In this document: positions 1 through 5,118 of the stretch, piece after piece
How the letters are laid out: each line of letters opens with the position of its first letter
How positions within the stretch are numbered: position 1 is the first letter of the stretch
Assembly: GCA_005882415.1 (NCBI GenBank)
Contig: VBAE01000195.1
Span: forward strand, 1 to 5,381
DNA length: 5,381 nucleotides
Origin: Alphaproteobacteria bacterium
GTDB lineage: Bacteria > Pseudomonadota > Alphaproteobacteria > Sphingomonadales > Sphingomonadaceae
Direction: 5' to 3'
The notes under the pieces: generated by a model
What the model was told of the DNA's origin: nothing
Database searches by the model: none
The model's input: the letters and a program-made list of their open reading frames with translations, nothing else
Position numbers and translations under genes: made by a program

Positions 1-713
1 AGCCCGCCCGGAAGGATGCCCTCCTGGCCGATCCCGCGGTCGATGCATTTCGACATCGCCTCGGTGATCGCGGCGAGGCGTGCGTCGATCTCCTCATCCG
101 AATAGCGGATGCGCTCGTTGGCGCGGGCGATGTCGGCGATGGTGAGGTCCTCGCGCTCGGCGATGGCGAGGAGCTCGTCGGCGCTTCGATAATTATAGGG
201 GATGTCCCACAGTCCCTCCGGCGGGGCGTTGCCGGCGATGGCCGCCTCGTCGACGACCGCGCCGCCGCCGACCGAGTAAGAGACGGCGCTATGGAGCGTC
301 TTGCCGGCGCCATCGAAGGCGGTGAAGCGCATGCCGTTGGAATGATGGGGAAGGCGTTCGCGCTGCAGATATTTAACGTCGCGGTCTTCGTCGAACGAAA
401 TCTCGGTCTTGCCCAGCACCGGAAGCCAGTAATTCTTGCGGATCAGGTCGATCAGGATATCGGCATGGTCGGGGTCGACGTCGTCCGGACGCTCGCCGGT
501 GAGGCCGAGCAGGATGGCGCGATCGGTGGCGTGGCCTTTGCCGGTGAGGGCAAGCGAACCGTAGAGCTCCACCTTGATCCGCTTGGTCGGCTCCAGCAGG
601 CCGCGTTCGGACAGCGTCTCGACAAAGCGGCAGGCGGCCGTCATCGGACCCATTGTGTGGGAGCTCGAAGGGCCGACCCCGATCTTGAAGAGGTCGAAGA
701 CGCTGGTGACCAA
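1..713 (-). CDS. sdaA: L-serine dehydratase (L-serine ammonia-lyase), N-terminal half, truncated by window edge
   Basis: Deaminates L-serine to pyruvate and ammonia in the cytoplasm. Members of this bacterial family are single-chain [4Fe-4S] enzymes of about 450-460 residues. I read 237 uninterrupted codons from position 713 down to the left edge. The opening is VTSVFDLFKIGVGPSSSHTM, the hallmark start of the family. Next come LYGSLALTGKGHATDRAILLG, then HHSNGMRF, a YSVGGGAVVDE block, and finally CIDRGIGQEGILPGG, all in the order seen in E. coli SdaA. The cluster-binding cysteines belong to the C-terminal half and lie outside the window. Start: TTG at 713-711, preceded by AAGGAG 8 bases upstream. 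The next ATG (653) lies inside the conserved SSSHTMGP motif, and no other start is in frame nearby. The gene is divergent from pabBC, and the two starts probably overlap. Family assignment is very sure; the TTG start is likely. Confidence 0.95.
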   Translation of the reverse strand, partial: MVTSVFDLFKIGVGPSSSHTMGPMTAACRFVETLSERGLLEPTKRIKVELYGSLALTGKGHATDRAILLGLTGERPDDVDPDHADILIDLIRKNYWLPVLGKTEISFDEDRDVKYLQRERLPHHSNGMRFTAFDGAGKTLHSAVSYSVGGGAVVDEAAIAGNAPPEGLWDIPYNYRSADELLAIAEREDLTIADIARANERIRYSDEEIDARLAAITEAMSKCIDRGIGQEGILPGG

Positions 714-2496
714 GAAAGACTCTCCTTGCCCGCCAGATGGGCCTCCCGCTCCGCACTGGCAAGCCGCGCCCTTCGTCCTCCTCGACGACGCCCGTGAAGG
801 CGGAAAGGCGAGGCTCTATCGCCGCCCGAGCAACGTGATCGAGACGAACGACCCGGGCGAAATCCGCACCTGCCTCGCCCGCCTCCGCGCCGCCGAGGCC
901 CACAGCGCCGGCTTCCTCGCGTACGAAGCGGGGTACGCGCTGGAGCCGAAGCTCGCCCCGCTGGCGCGGGCCTCAACCGCCGGGGAGCCGCCGCTCCTCT
1001 GGTTCGGCCTGTTCGACGGGTGGGAGGAAGTGGACGCGTCCGAGCTGCTCCCCGACCCTGCCGGCGCCTGGAGCTCAGCGCCCACTCCGGGGATCACCCG
1101 CCATGCCTATGAAGACGCCGCAGCCCGGGTGAAGGCGCATATCGAGGCCGGCGACATCTACCAGGCGAACCTCACCTTCCAGGCGGAGGTCCGCACCGCC
1201 GGCCACCCCCTCGCCCTCTACGCGGCGATCCGCGCCCGGGCGAAGGCGCCGCACGGCGGCATCGTCTTCACCGGGGCGCACTGGCTGCTCTCTTTCTCGC
1301 CCGAGCTGTTCTTCTCGCTCGCGGGCGGACGCATCGTCACCCGCCCCATGAAGGGCACCGCCGCCCGCCGCCCGGACCCTGCCGCCGATGCCGAAGCCGC
1401 GGCGAGCCTCCGCACCGACGAGAAGCAGCGCGCCGAGAATCTGATGATCGTCGATCTGCTGCGCAACGACCTCTCCCGAGTTTCCCGCCCCGGCAGCGTC
1501 GAGGTCCCGCGCCTGTTCGAGGTCGAGACTTACCCCACCGTCCACCAGCTCACCTCCACCGTCACGGCTGAGCTCGAGCCCGGCACCGGCCCCTGGGACG
1601 TGATCGAGGCGATCTTTCCCTGCGGCTCGGTCACCGGAGCGCCCAAGATCCGCGCGATGGAGATCATCGCCTCCCTCGAAGCCACCCCCCGCGGCCCGTA
1701 CACCGGCTCGATCGGCAGGGTTGCGCCGGACGGGGAAGCCGAGTTCAATGTCGCCATCCGCACCCTCACCTTGGCGCATGGCGAGGGGCGGGCGGCGCTC
1801 GGCCTCGGCTCGGGCGTGGTCTACGACAGCGTCGCCGCCGACGAATGGCGCGAGTGCCTGGCGAAGGGAGTGTTCGTGAAGGGCCCGGAGTTCGACCTCA
1901 TCGAGACGATGCGCTTCGACCCGCGCGACGGCATCGCCGACCTCGAACGCCATCTCGCCCGGATGAAGCGGAGCGCGGAAGGCCTCGGCTTCGCCTTCGA
2001 CCGCCATGGCGTCCGCAACGAGCTCCAGGCCGCCACCTTTCACCTGCGCACCCCCACCCGACTCCGGCTCCTCCTCTCACCGACCGGCGCGGTGGCGATC
2101 GAAGCACGCCCCGCACCCGAAGCACCCGCCGAGCCGGTGGAGGTCGCGGTCGTGCCGCTTCCGGTGGAAAAAGACGACTTCCGCCTCCGCCACAAGACCA
2201 GCAACCGCCGCTTCTACGACGATGCGCGCCGGTCCGCGGCCGCCTTCGAAGTCCTGTTCGTCGATGCGGACGGCTTCCTCACCGAAGGCAGCTTCACCAG
2301 CCTGTTCGTCGAGAAAGGCGGCATCCTCCTAACCCCGCCGCTCAGCCGCGGGCTCCTCCCCGGAGTGCTTCGCGAGCGGCTGATCGAGGAAGGGCGCGCG
2401 AAAGAGGCCGATCTCAAACTAGCGGATCTCGAGGAGAGCTTCTATATTGGCAATGCCGTCAGGGGGCTGATCGCGGCAAAGCTCTCTGGAGGATGA
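706..2496 (+). CDS. pabBC: Fused aminodeoxychorismate synthase component I / aminodeoxychorismate lyase (PabB-PabC fusion)
   Basis: Makes p-aminobenzoate for folate: the PabB part converts chorismate (with ammonia from the PabA glutaminase, not in this window) to 4-amino-4-deoxychorismate, and the PabC part removes pyruvate using PLP. From the GTG at 706 the protein has 596 residues. Residues about 20-392 are the chorismate-binding domain: PMKGT with K216 (Lys marks aminodeoxychorismate synthase; TrpE has Ala here), ENLMIVDLLRNDLSRV (244-259), IFPCGSVTGAPKIRAMEI (303-320) and DEWRECLAKG (379-388). Residues about 396-596 are a class IV aminotransferase fold with the likely PLP lysine K497 in HKTSNR and TEGSFTSLF (526-534). 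The frame is open from ATG 574, but that start would bury 140 bp in sdaA and add 44 residues without family resemblance. Between GTG 706 and the conserved PFVLLDDAR there is no other ATG, GTG or TTG in frame. The SD is weak (AAGAGG, 12-base spacer). It heads a unit with msrB and msrA. Confidence 0.93.
   Translation: MTKKDSPCPPDGPPAPHWQAAPFVLLDDAREGGKARLYRRPSNVIETNDPGEIRTCLARLRAAEAHSAGFLAYEAGYALEPKLAPLARASTAGEPPLLWFGLFDGWEEVDASELLPDPAGAWSSAPTPGITRHAYEDAAARVKAHIEAGDIYQANLTFQAEVRTAGHPLALYAAIRARAKAPHGGIVFTGAHWLLSFSPELFFSLAGGRIVTRPMKGTAARRPDPAADAEAAASLRTDEKQRAENLMIVDLLRNDLSRVSRPGSVEVPRLFEVETYPTVHQLTSTVTAELEPGTGPWDVIEAIFPCGSVTGAPKIRAMEIIASLEATPRGPYTGSIGRVAPDGEAEFNVAIRTLTLAHGEGRAALGLGSGVVYDSVAADEWRECLAKGVFVKGPEFDLIETMRFDPRDGIADLERHLARMKRSAEGLGFAFDRHGVRNELQAATFHLRTPTRLRLLLSPTGAVAIEARPAPEAPAEPVEVAVVPLPVEKDDFRLRHKTSNRRFYDDARRSAAAFEVLFVDADGFLTEGSFTSLFVEKGGILLTPPLSRGLLPGVLRERLIEEGRAKEADLKLADLEESFYIGNAVRGLIAAKLSGG
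2488..2493 (+). promoter_or_regulatory. Ribosome binding site of msrB inside the end of pabBC
   Basis: GGAGGA lies 6 bases before the ATG at 2500 and ends inside the last codons of pabBC, whose TGA is at 2494-2496. Ribosomes finishing pabBC would cover this site, so msrB translation is probably coupled to it. It supports ATG 2500 over the second in-frame ATG at 2506. Confidence 0.8.
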
Positions 2497-2499
2497 GTC

Positions 2500-2994
2500 A
2501 TGAAAATGGACAGAAGAACCGCGATCGGCGCGGGCGGCATGGGCTTGATCGGCGCGGCCGCGGCGCTCTGGTTCGGCGGCCGCTCGACTGAAGCGCAGGC
2601 CGAGACGTTCGAATTCCGCCTGAGCGACGAGCAATGGAAGAAGCGCCTGTCGCCCCAAGCTTATGCGGTGCTCCGCCACGCCTCGACCGAACGCGCCGGC
2701 TCGAGCCCGCTCGACCATGAGAAGCGCAGGGGCGTCTTCGCCTGCGCCGGCTGCAATCTCCCCGTTTACTCCTCGGCCGCGAAGTTCGACAGCGGCACCG
2801 GCTGGCCGAGCTTCTTCCAGCCGCTCCCCAATGCCGTGCGCACCCGCAACGACACCGCCTTCTTCATGGCGAGGACGGAAGTTCATTGCCGCCGCTGCGG
2901 CGGGCATCTCGGCCATGTCTTCGACGACGGGCCTCGGCCGACCGGCAAGCGCTATTGCATGAACGGCGCCGCGATGCGGTTCATCCCGGCATGA
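2500..2994 (+). CDS. msrB: Peptide methionine-(R)-S-oxide reductase MsrB, exported, one-cysteine form
   Basis: Reduces the R epimer of methionine sulfoxide in oxidised proteins. The 164-residue product begins with MKMDRRTAIGAGGMGLIGAA and a hydrophobic stretch to about residue 26, ending in AQA (32-34), a plausible signal peptidase site before E35. The RR pair at 5-6 gives a loose resemblance to a Tat signal, so Sec or Tat export is possible; the mature enzyme should be periplasmic. The SelR domain fills the rest. Structural zinc cysteines are C82/C85 (FACAGC) and C130/C133 (HCRRCGGH), and the catalytic cysteine is C153 in RYCMNG. Where E. coli MsrB has SGCGWPSF, this protein has SGTGWPSF (98-105), so the usual resolving cysteine is replaced by Thr. 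The gene starts 3 bp after the pabBC stop and overlaps msrA by ATGA. Identity is very sure; periplasmic location is inferred. Confidence 0.95.
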   Translation: MKMDRRTAIGAGGMGLIGAAAALWFGGRSTEAQAETFEFRLSDEQWKKRLSPQAYAVLRHASTERAGSSPLDHEKRRGVFACAGCNLPVYSSAAKFDSGTGWPSFFQPLPNAVRTRNDTAFFMARTEVHCRRCGGHLGHVFDDGPRPTGKRYCMNGAAMRFIPA

Positions 2995-3608
2995 GGCGCG
3001 CCCTCATCGCAGCGGCGCTGACGCTCGCCGCCGCCCCCGCCGCGGCGCTGCCCGCCCCCAAGGTGGACGCACCCGCCAAAGGGCTGCAAACAGCCGTCCT
3101 CGCCGGCGGCTGCTTCTGGGGGATGGAAGCGGTATTCGAACATGTGAAGGGCGTCCGCACCGTCGTCTCCGGCTATGCAGGCGGAAGCGCGGCCAACGCC
3201 CGTTACGAAAAGGTGAGCGGCGAAGGGACCGGCCATGCCGAGGCGGTGAAGATCGTCTACGATCCGGCCCGGATCAGCTACGGCCAGCTCCTCCAGATCT
3301 ACTTCGGCGCCGCCCACGATCCGACCCAGGTCAACCGCCAGGGACCGGACGTGGGCCCAAGCTACCGCTCCGCCATCTTCCCTCAGAACGCGGTGCAGAA
3401 ACGGGTCGCGGCAGCCTACATAGCCCAGCTCCGCACCGCCTTCCCGCGCCCGATCGCGACCCGGATCGAGAGCGGCGCCTTCTACCCGGCCGAAGCCTAC
3501 CACCAGGATTTCGCCCGCAAAAACCCGCGCCACCCCTATATCGTCCACTGGGACGAACCCAAGCTGGCAGGGCTGAAGAAGGCCTTTCCGACCTGGTGGC
3601 GCAGCTAG
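2991..3608 (+). CDS. msrA: Peptide methionine-(S)-S-oxide reductase MsrA, exported, single cysteine
   Basis: Reduces the S epimer of methionine sulfoxide and so complements MsrB. From ATG 2991 the product has 205 residues. Residues 1-19 look like a Sec signal peptide: MRR, a run of Ala/Leu, then AAA before LPAP. The MsrA domain follows with catalytic C41 in GGCFWGMEAVF, GYAGG (61-65), GHAEAV (81-86, with E84 the likely proton-donating Glu), DPTQVNRQGPDVGPSYRSAIF (110-130) and YPAEAYHQDF (165-174). C41 is the only cysteine in the whole protein; the C-terminal resolving cysteines known from E. coli MsrA are absent, the tail ending in FPTWWRS. The frame is also open upstream to 2886, but that part only reads through msrB out of frame. 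The start overlaps the msrB stop (ATGA), implying coupled translation. The TAG stop at 3606-3608 shares CTAG with the opposing gene. Confidence 0.95.
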   Translation: MRRALIAAALTLAAAPAAALPAPKVDAPAKGLQTAVLAGGCFWGMEAVFEHVKGVRTVVSGYAGGSAANARYEKVSGEGTGHAEAVKIVYDPARISYGQLLQIYFGAAHDPTQVNRQGPDVGPSYRSAIFPQNAVQKRVAAAYIAQLRTAFPRPIATRIESGAFYPAEAYHQDFARKNPRHPYIVHWDEPKLAGLKKAFPTWWRS

Positions 3609-4157
3609 GCTGCGAGCGGAAAGCGCAGCATCCGGTCCGCCACGGGCACCAGTGCGTGGCCGGCCCCCCCGATGGCGCGGACGATCTCGGGATGCCCCGC
3701 GTCGAGCCCTCCGGTAAGCGCCCCGAACGCCGGTAGGATCAGCTTCCGGTCGGTCGCGACGAAGCAGCGGCGGGAGAGCATTCGGCCGCGGTGGCTGACT
3801 CGGAGCTTGGGGTGGAAATGGCCGGAGAGCTCCGGCCGCATCTCGGCGGGGTCGGCCTCATGGCGGAGCAGGAGGCCATCGACTTCCGCTTCCTCGACGA
3901 TCGCACCGCCGCAATGGTCGGCGATGCCGGGATCGTGATTGCCGGTGATCCAGGTCCAGCGCGTCGAGCCGGTGAGTTCGGTCAGCATCTCATGTCGCCA
4001 TCGAATCGTAGGGCGGAAGCATCTGCCCGAGCCGGGCGAACCAGCTCGCTTTCTCAAGGTGCAGGTCGGCGACCAGCAACGCCCGCCGGGCGTGCCAGTA
4101 GAGCGCGCCCTGGGGCAGCGCCATCAGCTCATGATTACAGAACGAAAAGCGAACCAT
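3605..4157 (-). pseudogene. pdeM: Disrupted PdeM-type metallophosphoesterase (ligase-associated DNA damage response endonuclease)
   Basis: PdeM proteins are calcineurin-like phosphoesterases named for their association with DNA ligase/helicase repair genes, usually about 220-230 residues. Here the reading is in two frames. The first starts at ATG 4157 (MVRFSFCNHELMALPQGALY), carries metal motif I as DLHLEK (residues 31-36), continues through WFARLGQMLPPYDSMAT and stops at TGA 3992-3990. The second frame resumes around 3988 with MLTELTGSTRWTWITGNHDP (GNHD metal motif) and contains LLRHEAD, SGHFHPKLRV (GHxH motif) and FGALTGGLDAGHPEI, ending at TAG 3607-3605. About 55 plus 127 residues are present. 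The stretch that should hold metal motif II (GD...H) is missing, so roughly 35-45 codons appear deleted with loss of frame. Neither part should be active. No repair ligase or helicase gene is adjacent. The start has no clear ribosome binding site. Family is sure; a sequencing or assembly error cannot be excluded. Confidence 0.85.
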
Positions 4158-4197
4158 CCAGGCCAGCTATAGCGGGGCCCGGCGCGGGTTCAAGCGC

Positions 4198-4353
4198 TCA
4201 GCGAAGCTGCGCCTCGATGCGGGCTGCGGCGGCCTGCTCGGCGGGGTCGTGATGGGCCGGAAGCCCGTGGCTCGCGAAGAACAAGAGCGCCCCCGCAGCG
4301 AAGCCCTCGATCACCAAAGCGAGCGGATTATTGAACTTCCCCAGCCACTTCAT
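4198..4353 (-). CDS. Small hypothetical protein, 51 residues, one predicted membrane segment
   Basis: I do not recognise this protein. The open frame runs from ATG 4353 to TGA 4200-4198. It starts MKWLGKFNNPLALVIEGFAA, continues through GALLFFASHGLPAHHDP and ends in an Ala/Glu/Arg-rich tail (EQAAAARIEAQLR). Residues about 11-30 are hydrophobic enough for a single membrane helix, preceded by two lysines and followed by a short polar tail that could form a helix. GGGA at 4364-4361 stands 7 bases before the ATG and may be the ribosome binding site. The stop lies 40 bp before the pdeM start on the same strand, so the two may share a transcript. The reading makes chemical sense (charged start, hydrophobic core, amphipathic tail), whereas the opposite-strand frame across this region is low-complexity and resembles nothing. 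Existence is likely but unproven; function unknown. Confidence 0.6.
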   Translation of the reverse strand: MKWLGKFNNPLALVIEGFAAGALLFFASHGLPAHHDPAEQAAAARIEAQLR

Positions 4354-4463
4354 AGCCGATTCCCAAGCCTTTTGTTCTGTCGCGAAATGCCGTCTGCCCC
4401 CGCAGGAAACGGCGCGTCGGGCGGGCCGTTACAGCAGCGCAAGGACAATTGCACCTTACAAAA

Positions 4464-4493
4464 TGGATATAGGAACAAAGTTTCTTTCCGCAA
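4464..4493 (-). promoter_or_regulatory. Possible sigma-70-type promoter in the 4354-4547 intergenic stretch
   Basis: The 194 bp between the small open frame and the hsp20 locus contain a pocket clearly richer in A/T than the surroundings (about 4441-4500). On the minus strand TTGCGG (4493-4488) and TATCCA (4469-4464) are 18 bases apart, a passable -35/-10 pair pointing at the 51-residue frame about 110 bp downstream. An imperfect hairpin (arms 4413-4402 and 4397-4389, minus strand) lies in the presumed leader. Apart from the terminator-like hairpin at 4511-4539, I see nothing else here. The boxes are degenerate, so this is tentative. Confidence 0.3.
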
Positions 4494-4510
4494 CGCATCG
4501 CTGATACAGA

Positions 4511-4539
4511 GAAGGGCGCCGCCAGACGGGGCGCCCTTC
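4511..4539 (-). terminator. Terminator-like hairpin after hsp20
   Basis: A perfect 10-bp inverted repeat (GAAGGGCGCC, 4511-4520, with GGCGCCCTTC, 4530-4539) encloses a 9-base loop and begins 9 bases beyond the hsp20 stop codon. Position and stem strength fit a transcription terminator for the minus strand. The bases after the stem (TCTGTATCAG) are only moderately U-rich, so intrinsic termination may be weak, or the stem may mainly protect the 3' end of the mRNA. Confidence 0.6.
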
Positions 4540-4547
4540 CGAAGCGA

Positions 4548-4983
4548 TCAGGCGTCTACGGATTCGAGCTGACGTTCCTGTTCGCTAGAACGGCTCTCCA
4601 CCTCGATCGGCCGGCTCTCGCCGCTTCCGATCTCGATCTTGCGCGGCTTCATCGCGTCCGGGATTTCGCGGACCAGCTCGATCGAGAGCAGGCCGTCCTT
4701 CATGTCGGCCGCCTCGGCCCGGACGAAGTCGGCGAGCTCGAAACGCCGCTCGAACGCGCGGGTGGCGATTCCCATGTGGAGATAATTGCCGTCGCGGTTG
4801 CGGCTCTCCGCTGCTGAAGCCGGCCACAGCGAGCGTGATCCGGTAGCGGTCGTCGCCCAGTTTCTCGATGTCGTAGGGCGGGTAGTTATCCGCCTGCTCG
4901 CGGGTGTTGTGCTCGAGGAAATCGAACAGCCGGTCGAAGCCGACGGTGGAACGGCGGTAGGGCGAAAAATCGAAGCTTCTCAT
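4548..4983 (-). pseudogene. Frameshifted Hsp20 / IbpA-type small heat shock protein
   Basis: Small heat shock proteins hold unfolding proteins in a refoldable state in the cytoplasm as large oligomers. The gene starts at ATG 4983 with the ribosome binding site AGGAGG 7 bases upstream. Frame one gives MRSFDFSPYRRSTVGFDRLF, then NYPPYDIEKLGDDRYRITLAVAGFS, typical of the IbpA-like class, up to about residue 60 (4804). From there the family sequence continues in another frame: NRDGNYLHMGIATRAFERRF, DGLLSIELVREIP (the conserved end of the alpha-crystallin domain) and PRKIEIG with the C-terminal I-x-I motif, ending at TGA 4550-4548. Compared with E. coli IbpA, which has about 28 residues between AGF and YLY, only about 10 remain here, so a block of strands in the alpha-crystallin domain is missing in addition to the frameshift. 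Read without correction, frame one runs on to a stop near 4585 with unrelated sequence. Either a recent pseudogene or a sequence error. Confidence 0.85.
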
Positions 4984-5083
4984 CGTGAATCCTCCTCATG
5001 AAGCGACTCATGAGGGGCGCTTGTCCGAAGCGGCCCGGCGCCCCTCCATTTCAGGCCGGGCACCGAAAGCAGTCGCCCGGCGA
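4984..5083 (-). promoter_or_regulatory. ROSE-type RNA thermometer in the hsp20 5' leader
   Basis: ROSE elements repress translation of small heat shock genes in alphaproteobacteria at low temperature by hiding the ribosome binding site; a UYGCU motif faces the SD through an unusual G-G pair. Here the last hairpin, read 5010 to 4986 on the minus strand, pairs UGAGUCGCUUC with GGAGGAUUCA around an AUGA loop. UCGCU (5006-5002) matches UYGCU and lies opposite AGGA (4993-4990) with U-A, C-G, G-G and U-A contacts and one unpaired C. All but the first A of the AGGAGG (4996-4991) is in the stem. Upstream are two GC-rich hairpins: arms 5081-5075/5061-5055, and a 9-bp stem 5046-5038/5020-5012. Length and architecture (several hairpins, SD in the last) fit the family. 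Structure was judged by eye, not by a folding program. Confidence 0.75.
4991..4996 (-). promoter_or_regulatory. Ribosome binding site of hsp20
   Basis: AGGAGG lies 7 bases before the ATG at 4983, a near-perfect Shine-Dalgarno sequence and the strongest in the window. It fixes the hsp20 start and is the target of the ROSE hairpin. Confidence 0.85.
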
Positions 5084-5088
5084 GGAGG

Positions 5089-5118
5089 AATCTAGGAACG
5101 CCTTTTTTGGCCTTCAAG
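5089..5118 (-). promoter_or_regulatory. Candidate RpoH (sigma-32) heat shock promoter of hsp20
   Basis: On the minus strand CTTGAA (5118-5113) is followed, 18 bases after CTTG, by CCTAGATT (5096-5089). Alphaproteobacterial RpoH promoters are described roughly as CTTG, 17-18 bases, CYTATnT; the only mismatch is G for T at the fifth -10 position. The predicted start, about 5083, falls just before the first leader hairpin, so promoter and thermometer fit each other. The -35 box covers the stop codon of the upstream receiver gene, so hsp20 has its own promoter placed directly at the end of that gene. Confidence 0.65.

Noticed and set aside
574..705. N-terminal extension of the PabB-PabC frame back to ATG 574
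   Set aside because: It would overlap 140 bp of well-conserved sdaA on the other strand, has no ribosome binding site, and the 44 added residues resemble no PabB; the reading is simply the shadow of sdaA.
291..797. 168-codon plus-strand open frame opposite sdaA
   Set aside because: Antisense to a continuous, family-matching SdaA reading; its product resembles nothing known.
1075..2043. 322-codon open frame on the minus strand inside pabBC
   Set aside because: It lies wholly opposite a clearly conserved gene, is rich in Gly/Ala/Arg/Glu with no recognisable domain, and such antisense frames are common in high-GC DNA.
4389..4413. Imperfect hairpin in the leader of the small open frame as a riboswitch or attenuator
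   Set aside because: Short arms with an asymmetric internal loop, no U-tract and no resemblance to a known riboswitch; too weak to claim as a feature of its own.
4472..4497. GGAAC followed 17 bases later by CGCA on the plus strand, like an EcfG general-stress promoter
   Set aside because: The -10 part does not match CGTT, and no plus-strand gene lies downstream.
4249..4572. 107-codon plus-strand open frame across the intergenic stretch and the end of hsp20
   Set aside because: No recognisable motif, no ribosome binding site, and it crosses a terminator hairpin and the 3' end of hsp20; the opposite strand holds more sensible readings.
5097..5112. T-run on the plus strand (CCTTTTTTGGCC) as an intrinsic terminator
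   Set aside because: No stable stem directly precedes the run and no plus-strand gene ends there; on the minus strand it is the spacer of the RpoH-type promoter.
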